DNA of 64,000 nt from Nicotiana tabacum (GCF_000715075.1 NC_134089.1:108197157-108261156); one strand, 5' to 3'; positions 32,119 through 44,378 are shown, counted from the stretch's first letter. Translations and numbers: made by a program. The notes: generated from the letters alone by a model not told the origin.

Positions 32119-32905
32119 AAGTCAGGAGCCCGCCTGGAAAGCAGGGAATACTTTCAAGCGCAGCAGTCAGGAACCTGCCTGGAGAATAAGGGAGTACAAT
32201 TTAAATTTTAGCTTTCAAATTCTCTATTTTGTCTATGTTGAAGTCAGGAGCCCGCCTGAAGAGCAGGGAATACATTTCAAGTTGAAGTCAGGAGCCCGCC
32301 TGGAGAGCAGGGAATACTTTCAGGCGCAACAGTCAGGAGCCCGCCTAGAGAACAAGGGAGTACAATTTAAGTTTTAGTTTCCAAATTCTTTGCTTTGTTC
32401 ATTTTGAAGTCAGGAGCCCGCCTGGAGAACAAGGAAATACATTTCAAGTTGAAGTCAGGAGCCCGCCTGGAGAGCAGGGAATACTTTCAAGCGTAGCAGT
32501 CAGGAGCCCGCCTGAAGAACAAGGGAGTACAATTTAAATTTTAGTTTGCGAATTCTTTACTTTGTTTATTTTGAAGTCAGGAGCCCGCCTGGAGAGCAGG
32601 GAATACATTTCAAGTTGAAGTAAGGAGCCCGCCTGGAGAACAAGGAGATATATTTCAAGTTGAGTCAGGAGCCCACCTGGATAGAGGGAATATTTTCAAA
32701 TTAGCAGTCAGGATCCCGCCTGGAGAACGAGGGAGTACAATTTAAGTTTTTGCTTTCAAATTCTTTGTTTTGTCTATGTTGAAGTCAGGAGCCCGCCTGG
32801 AAAGCAGGGAACGCTTTCAGATTAGCAGTCAGGAACCCGCCTGGATAGCATGGGAATACATATCAAGCTCAGCAGTCAGGAATCCTCCTGGAGAAAGGTA
32901 AGCAT
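32119..32905 (+). repeat. Minisatellite array GTCAGGAGCCCGCCTGGA, about 15 copies
   Basis: The core recurs at roughly 43-46 bp spacing, grouped in larger blocks with AT-rich insertions (for example TTTAAATTTTAG). Units alternate between endings like GAGCAGGGAATAC and GAACAAGGGAGTAC. Repeats of this kind in the 3' untranslated region are typical of Ogre elements. Confidence 0.85.
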
Positions 32906-33149
32906 CTCAGTTTACAATTCAAGATGACAACAAAGGAAGTTTACCGAAAGAATACAAGGCAATAAGGCAACAAGAGACACAAGATCAAGTTTGAAGATCT
33001 AGATAGGATTTTGTTAAAAATAGATCATAGCCTAGTCTAGCTTCTTTTATTTTTGACGCGGTGTAATAAGGGGTTTAGTAAGCAGTAGTAGCAGCAGCAG
33101 CAATAGTGAAAGCACAGCTTCATGGTAGTCTCAGCTACCAAAACTTCCC

Positions 33150-33197
33150 GAACTACACTAACCTGATTCCTTTTTAGCCAAGGATATGTAGGCAGCC
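33150..33197 (+). repeat. C internal module, copy 4
   Basis: GAACTACACTAACCTGATTC ... GGATATGTAGGCAGCC, a slightly diverged copy about 130 bp before the 3' LTR. Confidence 0.65.
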
Positions 33198-33311
33198 ATA
33201 GAAGCAGGGTGCAGTCAAATCTTTCAAAAATGCTTCACGCGGAGTATTCAAAAAGGCAAAAATCGCTCGTATCCGCTCACTTATCTTTGCACGAAAACTC
33301 TTCGTGTTTCC

Positions 33312-33328
33312 GAGCAAAGAGGGGCAGC
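33312..33328 (+). promoter_or_regulatory. Polypurine tract of C
   Basis: GAGCAAAGAGGGGCAGC directly precedes the TGTGAGCATG start of the 3' LTR, as expected for the plus-strand primer. Confidence 0.75.
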
Positions 33329-36300
33329 TGTGAGCATGTGAATTTTTCCCTATATGAATTACTCCCATAAATTCAAAACAAAATAATTTCTTTCAGTGTT
33401 TGCAATTTTGGGATTTTTGTGGCATTTTCTGGTAGTTGTTTGCATTTGTCTGTGCATTTTTATTTTTATTTAATTAATGAAAATTGCAAAAAATATGTTG
33501 CATTTGCATTTAGGATTTAATTTTACATTTTAGGATTAATTGACAAATTAGTTATTTTATAAAATGGGAAAAATCATAAAAATAGTTTATTTTGCACTTT
33601 TAATTTTTGTTTTTGAATTTTGGTAGTTTTTCCTTTAATTTGGTTTTTAATTATTTGTAGTAACAATTATTAGGGTTAATTAATTTAATTTGGTAGGATA
33701 ATTTGGTTTAGGATTTAATTTAGGTTTTAATTTTAATTTTAGAAAAAAGAAAAAGATTTTTAAAAGAAAATGAATTGAAAATTAATGGAAAATTGGAAAA
33801 GTTGAAGAGATAGAATTGGGCTGCCTTCAGTTAAAAGTGCCCAGGCACAAAGCCATTTTTCCCCTACCCGTCCGTTTGACCCAGGCCCAGACCGTCCAAC
33901 CCGGTCCAAACCCTCGCAGTACCATACGACACCGTTTTGGCAAACTTGATCTAGGGCCGTTGATATCGCCTAATCCAACGGATCAGAACTGGGGGGTTTA
34001 ATATATATATGTCCAAACGCACCCTACCCCCTCATTTCATCATTCCAACACCCCCGTCTATCAGAACCCAAGCCTAACCCTAGCTGAGCTGCCCCTAATC
34101 CACCACCGTCTGGTGGCGGCGCCACCTCCAAACGCCACCAAATCAACACCCTATAACCCCCTCACTCCCCTCTTTCTAAATTCCGGACCAATTTCCTTCG
34201 AATCTGCCTGGAGCTCTGTGAATCTTGAATCTGAGGTCAACCCCAAAAGTTCAAAACCACATTTTCGTCAATCCTAGTACATGCATGGTCAGAAGGCACC
34301 GTTCTTCGAGTTTTGATGTTCGGATTCAAACGATCGACCTTAGCTTTGTTAGGGTTCTTGTCTCCGATGGGTTTCGAGTCTAAATCAGTAAGCTCTTTTT
34401 TTCTCTTGTCTGCTCTTCCTTTTTGGATTTTCTTATTCTCTTCTTCCTCCCCTTTTCTTTAGCTTAATCTTCTTATACCAGTCTGGCTGAAACTCGACTA
34501 ATCTCTCGAGTTTAGATTGGTCTTCCGGTCATTATCCTTCTCTTCTTCGTGAAAGTTTGCTTTCTGATATCTTTAGTCCGTTGTGTCAATAGCATTGATA
34601 ACTCTCTGATCTTGTTTTTTGATTAGTCATCCAAGTTATTTTAAAATTAAGTTACTTCAACTGAGTTAAATCTTTGCCTAGTCATCGTTAATTGATCAGT
34701 AAATTAGTAGATTTGCTTTGATAAGTGTTCGTCTTGGCTTTGGTTTGTGTTTGGCCCTTTTGGCAAAAAGGCGGCTGCCCAAATTGGTTTGGGTTCTTGG
34801 GGGTAAATTTAGCTGTGGGTTAATTTGACCCATGTCTCATTTGGGGCTTAACGTAAATAACAGGGGTATGGGGTTAGTTTGGGTAGTTTTAGTAAGGGAA
34901 TCTACTTGTAACTGTCTGGGAAGCTTCTAGGAAGCTAGGGGGACTACTTTGCAAAATCTGAATTTAAACCAGGGGTGTTTAAGCTAAAATGGAAACTAAA
35001 TAAGGGACTAAATGGCAAAAACATATCTTCTTGGGTCTACCAATTTGCTTGCCTATAAAGGCATCTCTTCCTTGTCATTCCAGCCAGAATTAGAGAGATT
35101 AGAGAGCTGAAATTTAGAAAAGGCCAAACAGCTGAAAATTAGAGTAAAAAATTACTGTTTCATTGAAATTCACTTTGTAATTCCTGCATGTTTTCTAATC
35201 CTGAAAAGAGTTTCTGATTGATACAGTATTAAAATGGACTGAGATTGGGTGTTTGAGGTTTAATTTTGAAGTTGTTTTGGGTATTGTTTGAGTGGGATTG
35301 TTTTCATTTTGTTTTCAAGTTCATCTTGGTTGAGCTAGTGCTGCTGGTATTGGTCTGCTACTGTTCGGTTGCTGATTCTCCATTTTCTGCTTTTATTTTC
35401 GAATTACAGGTACAAGTTCTGGACCTTCATGATGTAAGGCTTGATTCAAGGATAAAATGGAAGCACCATTATGCTTTAGTTCTTTGTTTCTTTGCTTGAT
35501 GTTTATATTCCTTCATTTATTCATAGTATAGTCATAGTTAAATTCTCTTTAAATAATCGGATTTTCCTGCTATAATTAGTTGTGAACTGTGGAGACTATG
35601 ACATACTTGGATCTTGCTGTTTATTTAGTTTTAGTGTTATAGGTCAATTTTGCAATCCTCGTTATTTGTATGTAGAAGTGTAAGCTTGAGATTCATATAG
35701 CAATTTGGATGAACCTTAATAATTGAGTTATGTTGTTCACAAAGTATGGAAGTCATCAGTGGTTTGATTTATAAGAGTATTGTTTCCAGTCAAGTGTTTT
35801 CAAGGTTGCTTCATGTTTAAATGTTAAGTTTAGGTTTAAAAGTTTGAAATATTATGTGAGCATGCTTAGTTTGGATTAGCTGTTTCAATTCAGAATATTC
35901 AATTAAATGGCTAAAGCTCAGAAGCATTAGTCTATCTTGGTGTTGATTATGAGCATGTTTGAGTTAGATTTGTTGTTTGCCAACTCATAAGGGTTAGTTG
36001 ATAGTTAAAGTTCAGGAATAAAGGGTTAGCTTTGTTTCATGTTTCACCGAGTTGCTTAATTGAAGTGCAGCAGTTAATTGTACATTGAGCATTTTGCTGA
36101 GAATGGTTGGTCACCTCAGGCTTGAATAATCGAGATTCAGAAGTGGGGGGGTCAATTCCATCTTATGTTTCATGTATTATCTTGAATTCTTTACAGTCAC
36201 TCCACTGTGCACAAAGGGCGAGTTTGAACTTGGGCCTAGCGATGGCCCAGTTAATGAGATCAAGGCCAGTAATTCAGATAATTCTAATGTGTTGCCTGCG

Positions 36301-37277
36301 TAGGGACTCGATCTGGAGTCTCGCACCTGTCGATGCCCGTTCTTTACGGTTTGGGCTTGCGTTGGGCCTATATCAGGGCAGGCCAGGTCTTTTGGCAGTA
36401 GGGCCAGCCTTCCGAGCTCAATGCCCTTTAATTCCACTCGTAGGTCTTCCGAGAAACATGTCTTCCGAAACTTTAGTCTTAAAAGCATTGATAATTCTGT
36501 CCTCAAATTAATTGAATTCTCACTAATTACATTACGAGGTGAGCCATATTGGATAATATAAGTGGCTTATGGTCCTCCAAGTCTAGTCTGAGTTCCCTTT
36601 TAAAATTGGAATTGAGGGGGTCATGCCAAATAAAATCTCCAAATGCATGGCCTTCACTTAGTTAATACTTTAATTATTAGAATTCGAGGCGTGCCATTTA
36701 GCGAATTATACATGGCCCTCGTAAAGTTAAAAACGCGTAGTTGCATTAGGGCACGTTAGTTAATAATTTTTAATTTCTTAAACTCGGGTGCGCATTTCAT
36801 GTGACCCAAATCAAATCTTAAAACGTTGAATAAGATATGTTCCAGATTGCAGGTACATTTCATGTGGCGCAATCCAAAGGCATGTTTTAAACGACGTTCA
36901 ATCTTCTTTAAAAGTCAATTAAAAGCAATTAAAAGGTTAAAATTGCACATAGGTTCAAAATGTTCTAAAATCAGATTATTAAGCCAAATATAACAGTTAA
37001 GCGGCCGTGCTAGAACCAAGGAACTCGGGAATGCCTAACACCTTCTTCCGGGTTAACAGAATTCCTTACCCGGATTTCTGGTTCGCGGACTGTTAAAACA
37101 GAGTCAATCTTTTCCTCGATTCGGGATTTCAACCGGTAACTTGGGCCACCATAAATCTCCCAAGTGGCGACTCTGAATCTTTTAACAATAAATCCTATTT
37201 CGATTGTCCTTTAATTGGAAAAACTCCCTTTATATATACTCATTTACGGGGGTGTAGGTAAAAAGGAGGTGGGACAA
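33329..37277 (+). repeat. C 3' LTR, full length (3949 bp)
   Basis: Begins TGTGAGCATG and ends GGTGGGACA. From 33544 on it is collinear with the split 5' LTR. It contains the candidate TATA box at 35054, the PBS-like 11-mer at 37165 and the empty site for B (single AAGGC at about 36265). The 77-codon frame at 35266 also appears in the 5' LTR but has no recognisable domain. Confidence 0.93.
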
Positions 37278-37516
37278 TTGCAGGTTTAGAACTGGCACGA
37301 GAACTTAGCATAAATCAAATTATAATCAAAAGCGATTCACAGCTCGTAGTTAATCAAATGCTGGGGACTTATACGGTCAAGGAAGCAAGGATGCAGCAAT
37401 ACTTAGAGAAGGTACAGGATTTGATAAAGCAATTTTAAACCTGGATAGTAACACAAATACCAAGGGATGAAAATGTTGAAATCGACGCCCTAGCTAATCT
37501 TGCATCTACGGCAGAC
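37278..37516 (+). pseudogene. pol: A3 fragment of the second RNase H
   Basis: It continues the RNase H from AGLELARELSINQIIIKSDS onward. A TAA at about 37436 breaks it. The conserved DENVEIDALANLA segment at about 37468 differs from B by an Ala-to-Ile change. The N-terminal half of the domain is missing because C adjoins here. Confidence 0.75.
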
Positions 37517-38847
37517 GTGGCAAGCAATGAAAATGCTTCAGTTATTCATTTGTTTCATTCAGTTCTCGACCTTGATAAGAATGAGGTAAATTTTAATAAC
37601 TTAACTTGGGATTGGAGGAACGAGATTGCTGCTTTTTTGCAGTATGGTACCATCCCTGAAGATAAGAAAAAAGCTCATGAGCTTCAAAAAAAGGCTGCTC
37701 GGTATTGCTTAAAGCAAGGCAATCTTTACCGAAAAATGTTCGGTGGTTCCTTAGCAAGATGCCTCGGACCTTTTCAGATGGAATATGTAATGAGAGAAAT
37801 ACACGAGAGGCATTGTGGGAATCACGCAAGAGGAAGGTCATTGGTAAGAACCTTAATTAGGGCAGGTTATTATTGGCCTAAAATGGAAGAAGAAGCTGAA
37901 AGTTTCGTGGCTAAATATGATAAATGCCAAAGGTATAGTAATAATATGCATAGGCCCACGGAGTTATTAAATCTGGTCATTGCACCGTGGCCATTTATGA
38001 AATGGGGGATGGATATCGTGGGTCCACTACCGCAAGCAAAAGGACAGGTAAAATTTTTGCTCGTACTCACTGATTATTTTACTAAATGGGTAGAGGTAGG
38101 AGCATTTAACAGGTGCGAGAAAAGGAAGTTAAAGATTTCATTTGGCGTAATATCATATGCCGATTTGGTGTGCCAAAGGAGATCGTGTGTGATAATGGTC
38201 CTCAGTTTATAGGCACTCAAATCACAGAATTCTTTCAAAGTTGGCAGATTAAAAGGATTACGTCTACACATTATCATCCGGTCGGTAATGGGCAAGATGA
38301 GTCAACAAACAAAGTCATTATCAACAATCTAATGAAGCGTTTAGAGGAATCCAAAGGTAATTGTCCAGAAGTGTTACCTGGTGTTTTATGGGCATATCGC
38401 ACAACAGCAAAAACAAGTACAGGAGAAACACCATTTTCATTGGTTTATGGAGCTGAAGCTTTAATTCCAGTTGAGATAGGAGAGCCGAGTACACGGTTCA
38501 CACAGGCAACAGAAGAATCTAATGATGAGTAAATGCGTGTAAATCTTGATTTACTTGAAGGAAGAAGAGAAGCTGCACTAATAAGAATGGCAGCACAGAA
38601 GCAGGCCATAGAACGATACTACAACAGAAAAGCACGCCTAAGATTCTTCAAAATTGGGGACTTCGTGCTCATAAAGGTTTTTCAAACTACGAAGGCAGCT
38701 AACTCGGGGAAATTAAGTCCAACATGGGAAGGATCCATAAGAATTCATGATATTGCAGGTAAAGGAGCATACGAGCTGGAAACAATGAATGGCAAGATAC
38801 TACCTTCACATTGGAATGTTGTTCATCTGAAGAGATATTATTTCTGA
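37517..38847 (+). pseudogene. pol: A3 integrase
   Basis: Integrase with zinc region (HERHCGNHARGRSL, then AKYDKC), where the first Cys of the CxxC pair is Tyr. The DDE core has WGMDIVGPL, CDNGPQF and a Glu in GQDEST. A one-base deletion near 38107 shifts the frame and a TAA at 38530 splits the C-terminal part, which ends at HLKRYYF and TGA 38845-38847. Apart from these it is the best-preserved integrase of the A/B family here. Confidence 0.85.
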
Positions 38848-39906
38848 AGAATACCCACGGTCAAGTATCCATATTTTAAAATTTAATTTTTGAATTGTTA
38901 AAATTTTACTAACGATTTTAGATGATAGGAAAAATGCTAACCCGTACTAAATAATGAGTCACGACCTGCAAGGCACGTGGAATAAATTAAACTTCCTGGC
39001 CAAGGATTACAATTATTCTGATAGAAATTCAAATGGATTAAGCAGTCTTCATCTATAATCGTACCTTCGAGTCCCGTATGTTTTTCCTTTACAGGGAAAG
39101 GACCAAATGATAGGAATAATCAAGTGCTCGAGGCTTCATACTTTAACGCTCAAACACTTGGGGGACCACATAATATACACGGGCATGTGTATAAGGAAGG
39201 CAAAGAAGATCAAGCCCTGAAAAGTTCACTCATTAAATGAGTCAAGTGCAGAGCAAAGTCACGAGCTAAGGCCAAAGAAAAACCTTACCATAGTTAGGGT
39301 AAAGGCTATGTACTGAAATGGGTTATAGATAAAAACCTCGTGTTTATTTTTCTTTTTTAAATTTATTACAAGAAAAATAGTTACGAGAAAGTTATAGATG
39401 TAATTCAAATACGTGTAAAGTGTTATTCAAAACTAGACAAAGTTCAAATAAAAACTTGTCAAAGTTATTTCAAAGAAACATGTGTATTCCTATTTCTTTT
39501 ATCGTATGTTAACACCATTATGAAGTTGAGACGTCTTCTTCATTAAGTGTGCGAATATAAAAGGGCCCTCTTTTATAAAATTCATGATTAATGTAAATAT
39601 TCATGAAGTTAATAGAAGCATTTTTAAAGAATAAAAATGCAAATTATTCTATAAGTCCTTAGAAATAAAGGCAAGAATAAATAAACGGAAGTTCAAGATA
39701 GTAACGAGAAAACTTCTTAATATTAAAAAGCTTAAGACTAAGTACGAACTTAGTCATAAACTGCGAATTGTTTATACAAATTGCCCCATGAAAGGTCCGG
39801 GGACTTGAATTTCCAAAACAAACCCTCAAATAAGACCAAGGGTTTTACCACAATTTTTCCAAAAAACAAAACAACACAAAGAAATTCAAATGACTTAATC
39901 TTATCA
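38848..39906 (+). other. A3 post-pol non-coding region
   Basis: Matches 12609-13673 of B. It holds the PPT-like CACTTGGGGGACCA at 39155-39168 and no supported ORF. Confidence 0.7.
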
Positions 39907-42570
39907 CTAAGAAGATGTAGGAACTGAAGTAGGTACATCAACAGCAGCGGGCTCAACTTGGTTTACAGCAGGGTGATTAACTGGGCTTGAAGGAGTTGGG
40001 ATACCCATATCAACTTCAACATTCACGGAAGCTTCGGCCACGGGAGAAGGAAAATCTTGAGTTTGCTGAGCCTTCTCAATAGTTTCATTGATTTTAGCTA
40101 ACTCAGATTCCAAGTTAAAAGTCTCTTGGCTAGCTTCAACTAGGGTATCACGACGAGAATTCAAAAACGCCTAACTCACTGCAATGGTAGATTTATCCTC
40201 AAGGATTTCATAATCCCTTTCCCAGTCAGCAATTTCATTCTTTAATTTCTCATTTTTAGCCAAGGCAGAAGTGTAAGAAACTTGAAGAGAGGCATGGGAA
40301 CTTTCCAAGGCACAAACCTTATCAGAAGAAGTTCGGAGGTCTTCTTGTGCTTGAGTCAAATTCTGCACGAGCTCTCCAGCATAAGCCTTTTTCTCACCCA
40401 AGAGAGCCTTCAACTCTCTATTCTCTTCACTTGCCTTGGACAGGTGCTCGGAGAAAGAGGTTTCAAGATGAGCCTTTTCTTTATCCGCTTAACTTGAGGA
40501 AGCCTTTTCAACTGCCAACTCTGAAGTCAAGGGCCGTACCTGCTGCTCCAAGGTACTCTTACTTTCTTCTAAGTAATCCACATCAATCTGAAGGCTTTCA
40601 TACTGTTCCTTCCAATTGCACGCCTCTAATTGAGAATCATGCACTAATTGCTCTGAGACGGCAACCCTTTTCATCATCTCCGTGCCGATAAGATTGGCCT
40701 ATAAAAAAAAGAAAAGGAAGGGAAATGAGAATCTCAAAGATAGAAAAATTTTAAAGCACAGCAAAGGAAAAAGAGAAGGGGAATACCTTTAAAGAAGCGT
40801 GCACAATATCATTCATCAAAGTCAATGAGCAATAGCTCTCTAGCTTGGCTCTTTCAATTGTTCCAATTAAGGGCTTTAACCATACATCTACTTGACCCGA
40901 TTTTCTTAAGAGATTTCCCTCAGTGGGGAATTCAATGATCACTTGCCTCATAGCACCACTCCTACTTGAGGAGACAACTTCAGCATGGTGAATGATTGGG
41001 GGAGGAATTGTTGAAGTAGGAACAGTAGAAGTAGTAAAGACAGTCTGGGAAGGAATGGAAATAGCTGAGATCGGCAAAGAAGGAGTCACAGACACGAGTG
41101 TAGAAAAAGAAGCCAGAGGTGCTTCATCCAAAACTGGGCCTAAGCCTTCACCACCAAACCCGCTGATAAAAAGCTACTCAACAGAGTCATGAGCAGTAGC
41201 GGGAGCAACATCATCGTCAGGAATCACTACCGGGGCCTCAACAGACTCGGTAAGGGGAATAGAACGGTGGGGGATACTTCTTCTTCATCATCAGAAATGG
41301 TGCGTCTTCGAGCCCGTGGCCTTGTTACCAAAGAGCCCTCGTCTTCCTTTTCTTTAGAATCTTGTTCATCAACGGCTTTTCTCTTCGATGAAGAACTCAA
41401 GATTATTTCTTAGGCCCTTTCCAAAGAGATACGAGAAGTTGCGACCGCCTCGACAGTAACTCCTCGAATAGCAAATCCTGATAGAAAGAAGGATTGAAAT
41501 TAGTTCATAGAAATAAAAAAAAAAATATGTAAGATAAAATAAAATAAAAGCTTTTACCATGAGTTTTTACTTTCCAACCAAATCGTTGGGAAAGGGTCTT
41601 CCAAGATCAACCATCCATTGGAGCAATCTTCAATAGCTTGTCTACCCAATCACGGAAATTGGAACATCTTCCACAACTCCCATGGTTGCTAAAAACGAAA
41701 AGCAAAATTAGAAGAAAAATCAACAAACTTGAAGAAAAAGGTACGAGAAAGTCAGAAGACTCACGTGCAAAATTCCACTTCTCAGGGAAGGGAATGTTCC
41801 CATCACCCACTAAACCAACAGTGGGGGCAGCAACAAACCTGGCATACCAGCCACGGTCTTTGTCATCTTCAGGGCTACCAAAACGCTTTTGCTCCTAGCT
41901 ACTAGTGTAAAAATACCATTGCGAAAGAGTCTAGGGGAGTAAAGGTGGATCAGATGTGGGAAAGTAAAAGGCACACTGGCTGCGTTGGTCAAATGCCTCA
42001 AACAGGCAACAACCCTCCATATTATTGGGCCAATTTGACCCAAGTAAACATCAAAGAAATGACAGAACTCAAGGATAACAGGGCCAATAGCTGGTTTAAA
42101 TCCTAAAGTGAAAGGGTATGTATAAACAAAGGAAATTCCAGTTAAGTAGGAAGTAATTCTTTGATTCGGATTGGGAATGATAATAGGAAAATCATGACTC
42201 CAATGGCAGTCTCTACGAACTATAGAAATCAAACCTTCAGTAATTTGAGTGGGATAGATATCAGCACGATCTAAAGAAGATACTTGGTTTCTAAGAGACT
42301 CTCTGTCATGATAAAAAGACAATTCCGCGGGAACTATCTCTTATATTGAAGGCTCACGAAGAGGTCAGAAGGTTCTTTACCCCTAGAAGAAGATCTTTGT
42401 GAAAGAGAACCTCTAGTTCTAGAAAAAGGGCCAGAACTAGGTGAAGGAATAGAAGAACCACGTACAGATCCTAAACTATGGAGCCTACCTCCTCTTCTGC
42501 TCCTACTTGGGGCATTAGGGAAGGTATCAACAATGGGAACCCTTCTAGGGTTAGGGTTTGATGAAGACAT
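39907..42570 (-). pseudogene. A3 antisense gene: N-terminal domain plus coiled coil, four exons predicted
   Basis: Homologue of the B antisense gene. The start ATG at 42570 opens MSSSNPNPRRVP. Predicted exons are 42570-41765, 41688-41558, 41477-40787 and 40698-39907, with introns of 76, 80 and 88 bp. Donor GTGAGT and the acceptor AGs fall at the same codons as in B. Exon 1 holds SFYHDRESLRNQVSSLDR and HLIHLYSPRLFRNG. Exon 3 is acidic/Ser-rich. Exon 4 is a coiled coil (LVQNLTQAQEDLRTS). Frame changes near 42340 and 41880, a lost base in exon 2 near 41665 and stops near 40170 and 40490 damage it. Function unknown. Confidence 0.7.
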
Positions 42571-42655
42571 GATGATACGATGAAGAAGCAAACAGAGATT
42601 TGAGAAAATTGGATGTTCAGAAAACTTTATATGGTAAAGACAAAGAAGGAAGTTA

Positions 42656-42663
42656 TATTTATA
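42656..42663 (-). promoter_or_regulatory. TATA box of the A3 antisense gene
   Basis: TATAAATA on the minus strand about 87-93 bp upstream of the ATG at 42570, matching the B arrangement. Confidence 0.6.
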
Positions 42664-42819
42664 CTGATAAGCAACCGCCAAAGGAAAAGGTGACATGTGT
42701 GAAGAGCATTAAATGGAAGTGACAATTGAAGCATCGATTCTGTCATAGCATTAATGGTGACAAAAATCCTCATTTTAATGAAATCCACTTCCCAAATATT
42801 CAATCGATAAATAAATGGC

Positions 42820-42835
42820 AAGTGGGGGGACTATC
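42820..42835 (+). promoter_or_regulatory. Polypurine tract of A3
   Basis: AAGTGGGGGGACTATC directly before the 3' LTR. Confidence 0.7.
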
Positions 42836-43393
42836 TATATTGGAAAAAATTGAGTTTACATATTAAAGTGGTGTAAAGATGACGTGTCATGACACATAGA
42901 CTGGTCAAAGAGTTACAACTGGCAAAGAGGTACGAGTTGCAACAGGTACGAGCAGAGGCAAATGAAGAGGCATGAGCGGTTATCCAAAAGACTCAGCGCT
43001 CATACTTATTTAATTCCAAGAATCAAGGGGAATGAATCTAAGACTACATGGGAGTACATATACAGTATTTAATGAGCCTTAAATGCTAAAAACGTTAGAG
43101 AATCTGTATTAAATACAATGATTATGTAACGTAGCATTTAATGTCTTTAATTGTCCATAATGGCCTTATTATGACAAAGGCAAAACGCATATCTCCAAAA
43201 TAGCTATAAAAGGGAGAGAACGAATCAATTGTAGGGACACAAAATACTATCTGAATATACCGATTTACTTGCTTTTCTTCTAATTATCTTATTGCTAGCC
43301 AAATTACTTTCTTTCATATATTCTTTTGATTATCAGTAACCCGAGTTCTTCTAAATTAAAGCTTTGACCGAAATTCCATTTTTTGGTTAAACA
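42836..43393 (+). repeat. A3 3' LTR
   Basis: 558 bp related to the B LTRs. The first two bases are TA where B has TG, and it ends GGTTAAACA. TATA box at 43205 (TATAAAAGGGAG). No left partner LTR is present in the window. Confidence 0.85.
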
Positions 43394-43745
43394 ACAAGTT
43401 TTCTACAACACTTCAAAGAAATAGTTTTAACAAAACCAAAACCACTCTTGTCTGCCAGCATCCTGGCCAGAACAAAAGGGGGAGGAAACAACCAAAGTTC
43501 AATTTGTTTGAATACTGGGAAAACTCCTGTGTGCTTTGCTAGGGTGTGGGCTACTTCATTCCCTTACCTAAAGTTGTGGTGCATCACCACCATGTCCATT
43601 TGCGCCAGAAGCAACCTGCATGAGTTAATAACAGATTCATGCGTTTTGCATCCTTTATTGATGAAAGAAATTACTTGGGTAGCATCAGTCTATATCTCCA
43701 TTGGATATAGCTTCCTGTTTTTCGCAATACAAAGTCCCAGGTAAC
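43394..43745 (-). pseudogene. RVT_3-like RNase H fragment (non-LTR element or plant RNase H-like gene)
   Basis: Read on the minus strand the sequence gives LGLCIAKNRKLYP, TDATQVISFINKGCKTHES, MHHNF and GNEVAHTLAKHTGVF. This pattern (Asp-x-x-x-V-I near the middle, then N-E-V-A-H-x-L-A) is typical of the RVT_3 RNase H domain found at the end of plant LINE-like proteins and related orphan genes. Two in-frame stops mark it as dead. It is cut on one side by the A3 LTR at 43393 and on the other by the MITE at 43746. Confidence 0.65.
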
Positions 43746-44131
43746 TAGGAGTAGCAAACGGGCGGGGCGAGGCGGATATGGTTTGGGTAAAAAATGGGTA
43801 ATGATAAAACGAATCAATTATCTGACCCGACTCATATTTAATATGGATAAAAAAGGGTTAACCGGTGGATAATATGGATAACCATATTATCCATGAATTC
43901 TTGCATATGATCACTTTTGGGAGAATTCTTAGTCTCCCTAACTTGAGGAACCCCCAATTTGAGGCTTTAAAAATGCAAAAGTTAGACTCATTGGTTATCC
44001 ATTTTCTAAATGGATAATATGGTTCTTATCCATATTTGACCCATTTTTAAAAAGTTCATTATCCAACCCATTTTTTAGTATGGATAATATAGGTGGTTAA
44101 CTGTTTTCTTTTAACCATTTTGTCACCCCTA
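43746..44131. mobile_element. hAT-like MITE
   Basis: The left end TAGGAGTAGCAAACGGG and the reverse complement of the right end, TAGGGGTGACAAAATGG, form imperfect terminal inverted repeats of the kind common in plant hAT elements. Flanks CAGGTAAC and CATGGTAAC look like a decayed 8-bp target duplication. The interior is AT-rich, with repeated GGATAATATGG motifs and no ORF. Confidence 0.6.
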
Positions 44132-44193
44132 CATGGTAACAATCTCTAGTTGAACTGATACAATCTATAGTTGTACTTTTATATTTGCAATGG

Positions 44194-44378
44194 AAAATTT
44201 TATTTTGTGTCTCATACAACTGACACTAATTGTATGAGACATCCTTCTTGTCTCACAGTTTTGTGGACCCACATATTTTGTGGATCCAAAAGTGTAAGAT
44301 TAAGGTTCACAAATTTGTGAGACAAAAAGAAACCTCACACAAGTAATGTAAGTTGTGTGAGACACACAATAAAACCTT
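44194..44378. mobile_element. Short palindromic MITE-like element
   Basis: TTTTATTTTGTGTCTCATAC on the left pairs with GTGTGAGACACACAATAAAA on the right as an imperfect inverted repeat. Internal copies of GAGACA occur around 44236-44255 and 44320. It has no ORF, and I could not identify a clear target duplication. Confidence 0.5.

Larger units (their letters stand above)
3651..37277 (+). mobile_element. Element C: Ogre-like Ty3/gypsy retrotransposon, host of B
   Basis: Two long direct repeats (3651-6438 plus 17371-18379, and 33329-37277) flank a PBS at 18384, ORF1, gag-pro, an intron-like gap, RT-RNase H-integrase and a PPT before 33329. LTRs of nearly 4 kb, an extra ORF before gag, a tRNA-Arg-like PBS and an intron between protease and RT are known Ogre features. 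Without B the element would be about 22.7 kb. Its 5' LTR lacks roughly 215 bp at its outer end and most of its ORFs are broken. Confidence 0.9.
37278..43393 (+). mobile_element. Element A3: 3' part of an A/B-family Tat element
   Basis: It begins inside the second RNase H directly after the LTR of C and runs through integrase, a post-pol spacer, the antisense gene, the PPT and a 3' LTR. It is the same family as B but clearly diverged from A1, so A1 and A3 are unlikely to be two halves of one element. It ends inside an RVT_3-like reading frame. Confidence 0.88.

Noticed and set aside
32119..32905. CRISPR-like spacing of repeats
   Set aside because: Units are imperfect, the spacers are themselves repeated and the DNA is plant nuclear. 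It is a minisatellite.
43448..43744. 98-codon plus-strand ORF
   Set aside because: The minus strand carries the recognisable RVT_3-like sequence. The plus frame is its shadow.
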